Part shown: one piece after another, positions 49,562-57,957 of the stretch | How the letters are laid out: the number at the start of each line of letters is the position of its first letter | Numbering within the stretch: position 1 is the first letter of the stretch | Source of the DNA: Lewinella sp. IMCC34183 | GTDB lineage: Bacteria > Bacteroidota > Bacteroidia > Chitinophagales > Saprospiraceae | Assembly (NCBI RefSeq): GCF_003390915.1 | Contig: NZ_QMEM01000006.1 | Span: 124,001 to 188,000, forward strand | DNA length: 64,000 bases | Reading direction: 5' to 3' | Translations under genes and position numbers: made by a program | The notes under the pieces: model-generated | Told to the model about the DNA's origin: nothing | The model's input: only the letters and a program-made list of their open reading frames with translations | Databases searched by the model: none

Positions 49562-51100
49562 ATGAACGCAGCCAATACCCTCTTAGTCATCCTCGACGGC
49601 TGGGGACTCGGGCAACGCCCCGAGGCCGACGCCCTGGCGCAGGCCAGCACGCCCACCTTCGACCGTATCTGGGCCGATAACCCCCACAATTCGCTGATCA
49701 CCTACGGCGAGGACGTGGGCCTGCCCGAGGGACAGATGGGCAACAGCGAGGTAGGCCACCTCAACATCGGTGCCGGGCGGGTAGTATACCAAAGCTTCGC
49801 GCGGATCAACAAAGCGATCCGCGACGGCGAACTGGAGGAGAACGAAATCCTGCAGCGCGAGCTGAAGTACGCCCGCGACAACGACAAGCAGGTGCACCTG
49901 ATGGGCCTGCTGAGCGACGGTGGTGTCCACAGCCACATCAAGCACCTGCTGCGGCTGACCGACATCGCCAATGCGGCGGGCAACGAGAAAGTCTTCGTCC
50001 ATGCCTTCACCGACGGGCGCGACGTGGCCCCGACCTCCGGCAAGGGATACCTCACCACCCTGCGCGACCACCTGAAGTTCCAGCCCGCGCGGCTGGCTAC
50101 CGTGACGGGACGCTTCTACGCCATGGACCGCGATACCCGCTGGGAGCGGATCAGCGAGGCGTACCACGCCATGGTCGACGGGCGGGGAGAGCGGAGTCGC
50201 GACGTGCTTGAAACGGTACAGCGCCACTACGACGCGGGCACCACCGATGAATTCCTGCACCCGATCGTGATGACCGACGCCGAGGGACTGCCGTTAGCCC
50301 GCATCGAGCCCGGCGACGTGGTGATCTGCTTCAACTTCCGTACCGACCGGCCGCGGCAGATCACGCGGGCGCTCACGCAGGAAGACTTCCCCGAGCAACA
50401 GATGCACCGGGTGCCGGGCCTGCACTACGTGTGCATGACGCAGTACGACAAGAGCTTCAAGGACGTGGAAGTCCTCTTCACCCCCGACGACCTGACCAAG
50501 ACGATGGGGCAGATCGTGAGCGAAGCCGGACGCACGCAGGTACGCATCGCCGAAACGGAGAAGTACGCCCACGTCACCTTCTTCTTCAGCGGCGGGCAGG
50601 AGACGGCCTTCCCCGGTGAGCGCCGCATCCTGATCGACAGCCCCCGCGACGTGGAAACCTACGACGAGAAACCGGAGATGAGCGTATACGGGATCACCGA
50701 CGCCATCGTGAACGACATCCAGGAGAACGCGCCGAACTTCATCTGCCTGAACTACGCCAACACCGACATGGTGGGGCACACGGGCGTGTGGGACGCCGCG
50801 ATCCGGGCCGCCGAGGCCGTGGACACCTGCCTGGGCCGCCTGCTGGCTACCGCGACCGCCCACGGTTACCACGTACTGGTGATCGCCGACCACGGCAACT
50901 CCGACGTGATGACCAACGAGGACGGCTCGGTCAATACCGCCCACACCACCAATCCGGTACCGGTGATCTACGTAGGCCCCGCCGCCGGTGAGATCAAGCT
51001 CCGGAGCGGGGGCAAGCTGGGCGACGTGGCCCCTACCCTGCTGCAACTACTGGGCGTACCCCAGCCGAAGGAGATGACGGGCGAGAGCCTGATCGCCTAG
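49562..51100 (+). CDS. gpmI: 2,3-bisphosphoglycerate-independent phosphoglycerate mutase
   Basis: A protein of 512 residues, the normal family length. Motifs: NTLLVILDGWGLGQRPEADA with the metal Asp12, catalytic Ser62 in LPEGQMGNSEVGHLNIGAGR, VHLMGLLSDGGVHSHIKHL, HAFTDGRDVAPTSGKGYL, FNFRTDRPRQITRALT, KYAHVTFFFSGGQE, NYANTDMVGHTGVWDAAI and VIADHGNSDVMTNEDGS. A cytoplasmic Mn-dependent enzyme that interconverts 3- and 2-phosphoglycerate. The ATG at 49562 is used; upstream codons in the frame are unconserved. A GC hairpin (51106-51137) follows. Confidence 0.98.
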   Translation: MNAANTLLVILDGWGLGQRPEADALAQASTPTFDRIWADNPHNSLITYGEDVGLPEGQMGNSEVGHLNIGAGRVVYQSFARINKAIRDGELEENEILQRELKYARDNDKQVHLMGLLSDGGVHSHIKHLLRLTDIANAAGNEKVFVHAFTDGRDVAPTSGKGYLTTLRDHLKFQPARLATVTGRFYAMDRDTRWERISEAYHAMVDGRGERSRDVLETVQRHYDAGTTDEFLHPIVMTDAEGLPLARIEPGDVVICFNFRTDRPRQITRALTQEDFPEQQMHRVPGLHYVCMTQYDKSFKDVEVLFTPDDLTKTMGQIVSEAGRTQVRIAETEKYAHVTFFFSGGQETAFPGERRILIDSPRDVETYDEKPEMSVYGITDAIVNDIQENAPNFICLNYANTDMVGHTGVWDAAIRAAEAVDTCLGRLLATATAHGYHVLVIADHGNSDVMTNEDGSVNTAHTTNPVPVIYVGPAAGEIKLRSGGKLGDVAPTLLQLLGVPQPKEMTGESLIA

Positions 51101-51105
51101 GGAGT

Positions 51106-51137
51106 GGCCGGCGGGCGGAGCTCCGTATTTGCCGGCC
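51106..51137 (+). terminator. GC-rich hairpin after gpmI
   Basis: GGCCGGC and GCCGGCC enclose the palindrome GGAGCTCC. No T-run, so termination is only plausible. Confidence 0.4.
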
Positions 51138-51192
51138 AGCCGCATAACCAATGCCCCTGAGTACTTGTTAGGTAAGGTAGAAAGACTAATAT

Positions 51193-51921
51193 ATGAAGAC
51201 CTTCCTCCTTACCCTGCTGCTCGCCCTGAGCGTAGCTTCCTGCGACAGCCAGCGTACCAGTACCTCTACCAATTCCACCGAAAGCGGAGCCGTTGCTTCG
51301 ACCGGCACCGACATCCCCGAAAGCGACCTGGCGGGTGAGGTTTCCATCGCCACCCTCGACGCACGCCACGAAGGGATGGCCAAGGCCTACTTCGCGGGCG
51401 GCTGCTTCTGGTGCACCGAAGCCTCCTTTACCCGTATTCAGGGGGTTGACGACGTGTACAGTGGCTACGCCGGGGGCGATCTGGTGAATCCTACCTACGA
51501 GGACAGCAATACCGCCACCAGCGGCCACGCCGAATCCATCGTGGTATACTACGACTCGACGGAGATCAGCTACGACAAGCTGCTCGACATCTTCTTCGTT
51601 GCCCACGATCCTACCCAACTCAACCGCCAGGGACCCGACGTCGGCCCGCAGTATCGTTCGGCCATTTTCCCCCTGAACGCGGAACAGCGGCAGCAGGCCG
51701 AGGCTAAGATCGCCAGCCTGAATGCCAGCGGCACCTTCGACAAGAAGATCGCCACTACCATCGAGGACCCCGTCCATTTCTGGGTAGCCGAGCCCTACCA
51801 CCAGGACTACTACGAAGACCCCACCAACCCCAACCAGGGTTACGTGCAGGGCGTAAGCCGGCCCAAGGTGGAAAAGGTGATGAAGACGTTCAAGGATATA
51901 CTCAAACCGGAGTATCAGTAG
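51193..51921 (+). CDS. msrA: Peptide-methionine (S)-S-oxide reductase, lipoprotein form
   Basis: A protein of 242 residues. A lipoprotein signal (TFLLTLLLALSVASC, Cys17) and a Ser/Thr-rich spacer lead to a complete MsrA domain: AYFAGGCFWCTEASFTRIQG with the catalytic GCFWC, VYSGYAGGDLVNPTYED, TSGHAESIVVYYD, FFVAHDPTQLNRQGPDVGPQ, YRSAIFPLNAEQR, and EPYHQDYYEDPTNPNQGYVQ. It repairs oxidised methionines in envelope proteins. Unlike some relatives it is not fused to MsrB. Confidence 0.96.
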   Translation: MKTFLLTLLLALSVASCDSQRTSTSTNSTESGAVASTGTDIPESDLAGEVSIATLDARHEGMAKAYFAGGCFWCTEASFTRIQGVDDVYSGYAGGDLVNPTYEDSNTATSGHAESIVVYYDSTEISYDKLLDIFFVAHDPTQLNRQGPDVGPQYRSAIFPLNAEQRQQAEAKIASLNASGTFDKKIATTIEDPVHFWVAEPYHQDYYEDPTNPNQGYVQGVSRPKVEKVMKTFKDILKPEYQ

Positions 51922-52043
51922 GCAGCGCAGCAGCTTTGCCGCGGGCGCGTCGCTACGGACGCAGCGAGTTCGTCCGTGGGCGCAACGAACCTATACCGTA
52001 AACTACCCTTGCCCCCCGAGCCGGGCAAGCCCAACCCTATGCC

Positions 52044-52625
52044 ATGCACGATATAGAGCCCCACTTCCAATGGCGCGACCGGTACCGCGCAGAAGACGAC
52101 TCCGCCTCGCCCTTTTTCGGTCGGCAGTACAGTGAGTTCAGTTACTCCAACAAGGTGTATAATTACCTGCTGCACCCGCAGTGGGACGAGTTCGGCTCGG
52201 AGACCCTGTACCTGAAGATCCTCTTCGTGGACTACGAAGATCGCTACGCCATCATCGAACTGATCGGCGAGTGGAACGATGCCCTGCACAACGACTCGAT
52301 GTGGCTGAAGCGGGAGGTGATCGACTACCTGGTCGCCGAGGGTATTAACCAGTTCATCCTGATCATGGAGGGCGTATTGAACTTCCATTCCGACACCGAC
52401 GACTACTACGAAGAATGGTACCAGGAGATCACCGACAGCGGCGGTTGGATTGCGATGCTCAACGTACTCGACCACGTGGCCGATGAGCTGGACGGGGCTC
52501 GGCTGGACCGGTACATCCGCTACGGCGACTACCTGAACAATTTGACCTGGCGCCCGCAAAAGGCCCGGCGTGTCCACGAGGCCATCGAAGGACTGCTACA
52601 GACGGACGTGCGCCGCGTCTACTAG
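52044..52625 (+). CDS. Conserved hypothetical protein
   Basis: A protein of 193 residues with no recognised family. It is acidic and rich in Tyr, Trp and Asp (HFQWRDRYRAEDDSASPFFG; YSEFSYSNKVYNYLLHPQWD), followed by a mixed alpha/beta core (LYLKILFVDYEDRYAIIELI; YLVAEGINQFILIMEGVLNF) and DYYEEWYQEITDSGGWIAML. No signal peptide. Such proteins occur in Bacteroidota as single genes. Its stop shares a CTAG with the convergent secreted protein. Confidence 0.7.
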   Translation: MHDIEPHFQWRDRYRAEDDSASPFFGRQYSEFSYSNKVYNYLLHPQWDEFGSETLYLKILFVDYEDRYAIIELIGEWNDALHNDSMWLKREVIDYLVAEGINQFILIMEGVLNFHSDTDDYYEEWYQEITDSGGWIAMLNVLDHVADELDGARLDRYIRYGDYLNNLTWRPQKARRVHEAIEGLLQTDVRRVY

Positions 52626-53065
52626 GCCCGTTCGTCCTTGCGCTTGCGGAGGACCATGCGGCCACGGCGGCGGTCCTCCCGGACGTGGGGCTTGATCTCC
52701 TGCCAGAAGCCCCTGATGGTACTGTCCCAGAGGTCGGGCTTGTACACGATCTGGTATTGCCGGTTGAATTCGGGCATGATGTCGTTTTCGGAGTCCCCCA
52801 CAAAATTCATCTCGTAGAGGGAGAAGGAACGGTCGCCGTAGAGGCGCCCCTTGAGGTCCATCCGCAGCACCTTCCCGTCGGGCAGGGTCACGTAGCTACG
52901 CCCCTTGATGACCCCTTCCTCCACGGTCAAATATAACTGCATGGGCAGGGCCTGGTCGGAATAGATGCCCCCAACGGTCATGGTACCCTCCCACAGGCCG
53001 TCGAGCGTAGGTTGGGCGAGGACACAGAACGGCAGGAGGAACAGGGTAAGGAGAAAAGCTTTCAT
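52622..53065 (-). CDS. Small secreted protein of unknown function
   Basis: A protein of 147 residues with a signal peptide (AFLLTLFLLPFCVLAQ) and a compact beta-rich body: LDGLWEGTMTVGGIYSDQAL, YLTVEEGVIKGRSYVTLPDG, LKGRLYGDRSFSLYEMNF, ending in a very basic tail (REDRRRGRMVLRKRKDERA). The GLWEGT ... VEEG.IKGRSYV pattern resembles lipocalin-like or DUF-type beta-barrels found in Bacteroidota. The ATG at 53063-53065 starts the signal peptide; the longer frame upstream is antisense to DUF5691. Confidence 0.7.
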   Translation of the reverse strand: MKAFLLTLFLLPFCVLAQPTLDGLWEGTMTVGGIYSDQALPMQLYLTVEEGVIKGRSYVTLPDGKVLRMDLKGRLYGDRSFSLYEMNFVGDSENDIMPEFNRQYQIVYKPDLWDSTIRGFWQEIKPHVREDRRRGRMVLRKRKDERA

Positions 53066-53140
53066 GGTCGGGGGGCGGGTAGGACAGAAAAATAAGGTAA
53101 TTCCCGCTACTAAGGTTGCGGCGGGGTATGACGGCTGGAT

Positions 53141-53149
53141 TACCTTGCG
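53141..53149 (+). promoter_or_regulatory. Candidate -7 element abutting the DUF5691 start (TACCTTGCG)
   Basis: TACCTTGCG ends four bases before the ATG, the same layout as folA and lpxH. Confidence 0.35.
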
Positions 53150-53153
53150 TCCG

Positions 53154-54641
53154 ATGGCCCACCTGCCCCCCTTCGCCGAACTGCTCCGGGCGCTGACCCT
53201 GGGGACAGCCCGCCGGTCGCCGGATCCCACCTTGCTGGAGTGGCTGGACGCCCGCGGGGCCATCGACCCCACCGCCGATGCCGCCGAGCAGCTGCTGGCC
53301 GCGGTGGCCCTCACCGAGCGTACCCACCGGCTGGAGCTGCGCAAGCCTTCCGCCTCCGTACCGACGACCGCGCTCGCCCCGCCCGAAACCCGTGTCCTGC
53401 CCGCTGCCCGGCTGGCCCGCGGGCTGCAGCTGATCCTGGGAGATACCTACCCCGAGCTGCTCGACGAGGCGGTGGCCCTTGTCCTCGACCGCGGCACCTA
53501 CGTACCGCCCAACCTGCTGCCCGCGCTGCTGCCGCGGGCGGCCGCGCTGCTCGATACGGATCCGCTACGCGCCCGCCGGTACCTGGAGGCCGGGGGCGAG
53601 CGGGGGGCGTGGCTGGCCGGACAGCACCCCGACTGGATCACACTGACCGATAATTTCTCCTACCCCGCGGCCTGGCGGCGCGAAGAACAGCCCGCACACC
53701 GGGCCGCGGTACTCACGCGGTGGCGGCGGGTCGCGTCGGCGGACGCCCGGGAGGCCCTGGCCGCGATCTGGACAACGCAGGCCCCGCGAAACCAGGAAAT
53801 ATTGCTGAAAGCCCTGGAAACGGGTATCTCCCCCGCTGATGCTCCCTGGCTCCGGGAGGCACTGGGACCGAAGCGAAAGGGCGTACGGCGGCAGCTGTTT
53901 CAGCTGTTGCTGCTGGCGGGCGAGGATCAGGCACTAGCCGACTGGCGGGCGCTGGCGTACGAAGTAGTTTCCGGAAGCCCGGGCCGTACGCTCTCCGAAA
54001 CCGGTCGGGAGCTACTCAAGACCTACGGCGGCGTAAAGGCACCGGTGACCGCGCGGCAGTGGCTGCTGCGGATCGGCCCTCCGGCGGCCTGGAAGGAAGT
54101 TACGGGGCTGGAGCTCCCCGTATTCTGGAGCCGGCTGCCGGAGCTGGAGCTGCGCGCGGCGGGCAGGGCCATTCGCGACGGCGGCAGCCCGGAGGTGTGC
54201 CAACAGTTCCTGCGGTTCCTGCTGCTGGAGGAGCCGCAGCAGTTCCCGCGGGCGGTGGCGGCCGAGCTGGTGCGGCGGTTGCCGGGGCGGGAGTTCGACG
54301 CCCTCTACGGGGAGGTACTTTCCTCCCGTACCGACGCGCTGCGGCTCCGCGGGATTCCGCGCTTCCTGGCCCTGCAACGGACGGTGAGCTGGAACGAGCG
54401 CCTCAGCAGGGCCATGATCACCCGCCTCCTCGACGACCTACACAGCCGGCAACTGGACTACGCCACCCAGCGCGACCTGGCGCTGCACTGGAAGCAGGCC
54501 GCCCCCCTGCTGGACCCGGAGCTCTTTCCCTGGTTGCGGCAGCAGCTGCACGCCACGGCGGAGCGGCCCGACGTATTCGGCAAACTCGCCACCGGCCTGT
54601 TGCAGACCACGTCCTTCCGGCGGCAGCTGCGCCAGCCCTAA
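53154..54641 (+). CDS. DUF5691 family protein
   Basis: A protein of 495 residues of the helical DUF5691 type: FAELLRALTLGTARRSPDPT, LLAAVALTERTHRLELRKPS, LLPALLPRAAALLDTDPLRA, NQEILLKALETGISPADAPW, KRKGVRRQLFQLLLLAGEDQ, ending FGKLATGLLQTTSFRRQLRQ. Composition (Ala, Leu, Arg, Pro) and spacing suggest HEAT-like repeats. Members usually sit in a MoxR ATPase / VWA / SWIM zinc-finger cluster. None of those partners is adjacent here. The ATG at 53154 begins the conserved region. Confidence 0.8.
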   Translation: MAHLPPFAELLRALTLGTARRSPDPTLLEWLDARGAIDPTADAAEQLLAAVALTERTHRLELRKPSASVPTTALAPPETRVLPAARLARGLQLILGDTYPELLDEAVALVLDRGTYVPPNLLPALLPRAAALLDTDPLRARRYLEAGGERGAWLAGQHPDWITLTDNFSYPAAWRREEQPAHRAAVLTRWRRVASADAREALAAIWTTQAPRNQEILLKALETGISPADAPWLREALGPKRKGVRRQLFQLLLLAGEDQALADWRALAYEVVSGSPGRTLSETGRELLKTYGGVKAPVTARQWLLRIGPPAAWKEVTGLELPVFWSRLPELELRAAGRAIRDGGSPEVCQQFLRFLLLEEPQQFPRAVAAELVRRLPGREFDALYGEVLSSRTDALRLRGIPRFLALQRTVSWNERLSRAMITRLLDDLHSRQLDYATQRDLALHWKQAAPLLDPELFPWLRQQLHATAERPDVFGKLATGLLQTTSFRRQLRQP

Positions 54642-54645
54642 TCCG

Positions 54646-54654
54646 TATCTTTGC
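54646..54654 (+). promoter_or_regulatory. -7 promoter element of trhO (TATCTTTGC)
   Basis: An exact TAnnTTTG match followed by C, immediately after the DUF5691 stop and eight bases before the trhO ATG, predicting a leader of only a few bases. Confidence 0.6.
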
Positions 54655-54662
54655 GGCCGCGT

Positions 54663-55727
54663 ATGGAACCTACACCGCACGAACTCCGCAACCTCCTCTC
54701 CCGGGAAGAGCTGCAGGCCCGCCTCGACGCCGAGACGGTGTCCCGCACCACCCTATCCTTTTACCGCTACGCGCGGATCGACGATCCGGCGGCCTTCCGC
54801 GACGCGTGCTACCGGGAGTGGTCCGAACTCGGCGTACTAGGCCGCATTTACGTGGCTACGGAAGGGATCAACGGGCAGCTTTCCGTACCCACGCCCAACC
54901 TCGACGCTTTCCGGGATGCCCTTTACGCCGTCCCCTTCCTGAACGGTACGCGACTGAATATTGCCATCGAGGCGGAGGCGCGGTCCTTCCTGAAACTGAT
55001 CATCCGGGTACGGCCGAAAATTGTCGCCGACGGATTGGAAGACGATACCTTCGACGTGACACGCCGCGGCCGCCACCTCAGCGCCCGCGAAGTGAACGAA
55101 CTGCTCGACCGCGACGAAACCATCGTCGTGGACATGCGCAACCACTACGAAAGCGAGGTCGGCTATTTCGAGGGGGCCATCCGGCCGCAGGTGACCAACT
55201 TCCGCGACATTCTGCCCGTGGTCGAGAACCTGCTGGCCGACAAGAAAGACCGCGAGATCGTGATGTACTGCACCGGCGGCATCCGCTGCGAGAAGGCCAG
55301 CGCCTACTACCTGCACCGCGGATTCGATCGCGTGAGCATGGTGGACGGCGGCATCATCGAGTATGCCCGGCAGTGCGAGCGGGACGGACTCGAGAAGAAG
55401 TACATCGGTAAGAATTTCGTCTTCGACGAGCGACTCGGCGAGCGGATCACCGAAGACGTGGTAAGCCGCTGTCACCAGTGCGGCACCCCCAGCGACCGGC
55501 AGCTCGACTGCGCCAACACCGCCTGCCACATCCTCTTCATTCAGTGCCCGAACTGCGCCGCCGTCCACGAAAACTGCTGCTCGGTAGCGTGTCGCGACTT
55601 CAACCGGCTGCCGGCCGACGAGCGGGCGCGGGAAGCTCCCCACCATAGCTTCAACGGGCAGCGGTATGGGAAAGCGATGCCGCCACGCCGGGAAAGCGAA
55701 CCCCAGACCGGTCCGGACATTTCCTAG
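54663..55727 (+). CDS. trhO: tRNA uridine(34) hydroxylase TrhO (rhodanese-related, YceA type)
   Basis: A protein of 354 residues: an N-terminal ferredoxin-like domain (TLSFYRYARIDDPAAFRDAC; GRIYVATEGINGQLSVPTPN), a rhodanese domain with the active cysteine in EIVMYCTGGIRCEKASAYYL, and a C-terminal cysteine-rich extension (CHQCGTPSDRQLDC, CPNCAAVHENCC) likely to bind zinc. TrhO uses oxygen to make 5-hydroxyuridine at tRNA position 34. The ATG at 54663 is used; an in-frame TTG four codons earlier overlaps the -7 element. The lipoprotein gene follows two bases after the stop. Confidence 0.93.
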   Translation: MEPTPHELRNLLSREELQARLDAETVSRTTLSFYRYARIDDPAAFRDACYREWSELGVLGRIYVATEGINGQLSVPTPNLDAFRDALYAVPFLNGTRLNIAIEAEARSFLKLIIRVRPKIVADGLEDDTFDVTRRGRHLSAREVNELLDRDETIVVDMRNHYESEVGYFEGAIRPQVTNFRDILPVVENLLADKKDREIVMYCTGGIRCEKASAYYLHRGFDRVSMVDGGIIEYARQCERDGLEKKYIGKNFVFDERLGERITEDVVSRCHQCGTPSDRQLDCANTACHILFIQCPNCAAVHENCCSVACRDFNRLPADERAREAPHHSFNGQRYGKAMPPRRESEPQTGPDIS

Positions 55728-55729
55728 GT

Positions 55730-56593
55730 ATGAAGCTTTCCTATCTCCTGCGCGGCATGACCGCGCTCGCCCTTTGCGCCCTACTGGCCTCGTGCGTCAC
55801 CGGCCGGGGTCCCGCCCGCGAGAATACCCTGACGGTGATGTCGTACAACATCCGCTACGACAGTCCCAACGACGGCAGCAACCGCTGGGACAATCGCCGC
55901 GATTTGCTGGTCAGCCAAGTACAATTTCACCACCCCGACATCCTCGGCACCCAGGAAGTACTGGCCAATCAGCTGCGCTACCTGCGCCGTAACCTAGATG
56001 GCTACGACTACGTCGGCGAGGGCCGGGACGGGGGCGACGACGGAGAGTATTCCGCCCTGTTCTACAACGAGGACCGGCTGCGGGTAGAGGACAGCGGCAC
56101 GTTCTGGCTCTCCCCCACTTCGGGCCGGGTATCGACGGGATGGGACGCCGCCCTACCGCGGATCGTCACCTGGGCGCGCTTCCGCCGGCGCGACTCGCGG
56201 GAGTCTTTCATGGCCTTCAATACCCACTTCGACCACGTCGGCGATCAGGCGCGCGTAGAAAGCGCGCGGCTGCTGCTCAACATGATCGGCCAGCTCAACC
56301 GCGACAACCTACCGGTAGTCGTGACCGGCGACCTGAACCTGACGCCCGAGACCGAAGCGATCGGCATTCTCACCGGCACACTCCAGGATGCCTACCAGCA
56401 GGCTCCCGTGCGGCTGGGGCCGGTCGGCACCTTCACCGGCTTTGACTACGACGCGCCGGCGGACCGGCGCATCGACTACATCATGACGTCCCCGGGGGTA
56501 CGGGTACTGCGGTACGCTGCCCTGACGGACGCCGTCAACCGGAGCTTCCCCTCCGATCACTTTCCGGTCATGGCGGACGTGGTCCTGCCCTGA
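55730..56593 (+). CDS. Endonuclease/exonuclease/phosphatase-fold lipoprotein
   Basis: A protein of 287 residues with a lipoprotein signal (GMTALALCALLASC). The EEP motifs are TVMSYNIRYDSPNDGSNRWD, DILGTQEVLANQLRYL, AFNTHFDHVGDQARVESARL, VVVTGDLNLTPETEAIG, RRIDYIMTSPGVRVL and NRSFPSDHFPVMADVVL. All catalytic residues (N, E, D, N, D, H) are visible. Secreted members of this group are often called sphingomyelinase/DNase-like; the substrate is open. It lies two bases after trhO. Its end overlaps the convergent eboF by 37 bases. Confidence 0.92.
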   Translation: MKLSYLLRGMTALALCALLASCVTGRGPARENTLTVMSYNIRYDSPNDGSNRWDNRRDLLVSQVQFHHPDILGTQEVLANQLRYLRRNLDGYDYVGEGRDGGDDGEYSALFYNEDRLRVEDSGTFWLSPTSGRVSTGWDAALPRIVTWARFRRRDSRESFMAFNTHFDHVGDQARVESARLLLNMIGQLNRDNLPVVVTGDLNLTPETEAIGILTGTLQDAYQQAPVRLGPVGTFTGFDYDAPADRRIDYIMTSPGVRVLRYAALTDAVNRSFPSDHFPVMADVVLP

Positions 56594-57954
56594 TCGAAAA
56601 TACCCTTCAGCAGGTAGTCGAAAACGTCCGGTGCCGCCAATCTTCCCGGCGCCTCCTGCCGGTTGATGAAGACGGGCTTGTCCCCGTCGCGGCCGCCGAG
56701 GCGACCGTGGCTGCCCTTCACCAGTTCTGCCCGCAGGGGCACCACGTCCATGAGCGTCCGGAAGCCTAGTTTCTTGCCGGCTACCTTGAGGCCGATGCGG
56801 GGGATCATCAGCTTCTTATCGGGATCGAGAAACATTTCGACCGGGTCGAAGCCGGGCTTCTTGTGGATGTCCACGGTCCGCGCGTAGTCGGGCGCGCGGG
56901 CGTCGTCGAGCCAGTAGTAGTAGGTGAACCAGCTGCGCTCGTCGGCCACCGCGACCAGTTCGCCGGCGCGGGGGTGGTCGACCTTCCACTCCCGTTTGCC
57001 GTCGGCATCCAGCAGGTGCTCGATCCCGGGCTCGTCCCGCAGCAATTCCTGCACGAGGGGGATGTCCTTCGGATCCCGTACGTACACGTGAGCGATCTGG
57101 TGATCGGCCAGGGCAACGGCGCGACAGGTACCCACGTCGAGCAATTCCGTGCCCCGCTCCTCACGCACGCTGATGAGCCCGGCCTCCCGCAGCTTCCGGT
57201 TGATGTGGACGGGGCGGTCGACATTGGTGATTCCGTATTCGGAAAGGACGGTCACTTCCACCCCGTTCGCCTCGTAGTAGTTGATGAGGCCCTCCACCAC
57301 CTTGTCGATCTCGCGCAGGTCCGAGCGTACGCTGGCGTGGTCCTTGCCGTGGCGCTGAAGGTTGTAGTCGAGGTGGGGCAGGTAGACGAGGCTCATGGTC
57401 GGCGCGTGCCACTGGTGGACGAGGCGCGCGGCATCCGCGATCCACTGGCTGCTGACGATGTTGGTCCGCGGGCCCCAGAAGGAAAACAGGGGGAAGGTCC
57501 CCAGTTCCTGGGTGAGGCGGTGCCGCAGCGGCATGGGAAAGGTGTAGCAGTCGGGCATCTTCCGCCCATCGGCGAGGTACTGCGGCCGGGGGGTGACCGT
57601 ATAGTCCATACCGGAGTACATGGCGTACCACCAGCAGATATTGGCGATGGTGAAGTCGGGGTCCCGCTCGCGGGCCAGGTCCCATAGCTTGGGTCCTTCC
57701 ACGAGGTGATTTGATTGCCGCCAGAGCTTAAGTTCCATCTCGTCGCGGAAGAGCCAACCGTTGGCGACGATGCCGTGGTCGCGGGGGTACTTGCCGGTGA
57801 GGTAGCTGGTCTGGGCGGTCGTGGTCACCGCGGGCAGGGCGGGGTCCACGACGGTGACGCGGCGCGTGCCGCTCCAGCGGCTGAGGAAGGGCGTATCGGG
57901 TCCGATGAGGTCGGAGCTCAGTCCCACGATATCGATGACGGCGGTCGGTCGCAT
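56557..57954 (-). CDS. eboF: EboF-like alkaline phosphatase-superfamily protein
   Basis: A protein of 465 residues of the nucleotide pyrophosphatase/phosphodiesterase (type I) fold: AVIDIVGLSSDLIGPDTPFL, the nucleophile region PALPAVTTTAQTSYLTGKYP, DHGIVANGWLFRDEMELKLW, YLPHLDYNLQRHGKDH, VTVLSEYGITNVDRPVHIN and the C-terminal PDKKLMIPRIGLKVAGKKLG. Metal-binding D, T, D, H and E/H positions are recognisable. In ebo clusters this protein is the last member and acts in the cytoplasm on an unknown phosphorylated metabolite. It starts three bases after the eboE stop. Confidence 0.85.
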   Translation of the reverse strand: MRPTAVIDIVGLSSDLIGPDTPFLSRWSGTRRVTVVDPALPAVTTTAQTSYLTGKYPRDHGIVANGWLFRDEMELKLWRQSNHLVEGPKLWDLARERDPDFTIANICWWYAMYSGMDYTVTPRPQYLADGRKMPDCYTFPMPLRHRLTQELGTFPLFSFWGPRTNIVSSQWIADAARLVHQWHAPTMSLVYLPHLDYNLQRHGKDHASVRSDLREIDKVVEGLINYYEANGVEVTVLSEYGITNVDRPVHINRKLREAGLISVREERGTELLDVGTCRAVALADHQIAHVYVRDPKDIPLVQELLRDEPGIEHLLDADGKREWKVDHPRAGELVAVADERSWFTYYYWLDDARAPDYARTVDIHKKPGFDPVEMFLDPDKKLMIPRIGLKVAGKKLGFRTLMDVVPLRAELVKGSHGRLGGRDGDKPVFINRQEAPGRLAAPDVFDYLLKGIFDQGRTTSAMTGK

Positions 57955-57957
57955 AGG

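Noticed and set aside
54059-55411. A 450-codon open frame across the DUF5691 and trhO genes
   Set aside because: Out-of-frame shadow rich in Arg, Ala and Pro; it crosses a stop, promoter and start of two well-supported genes.
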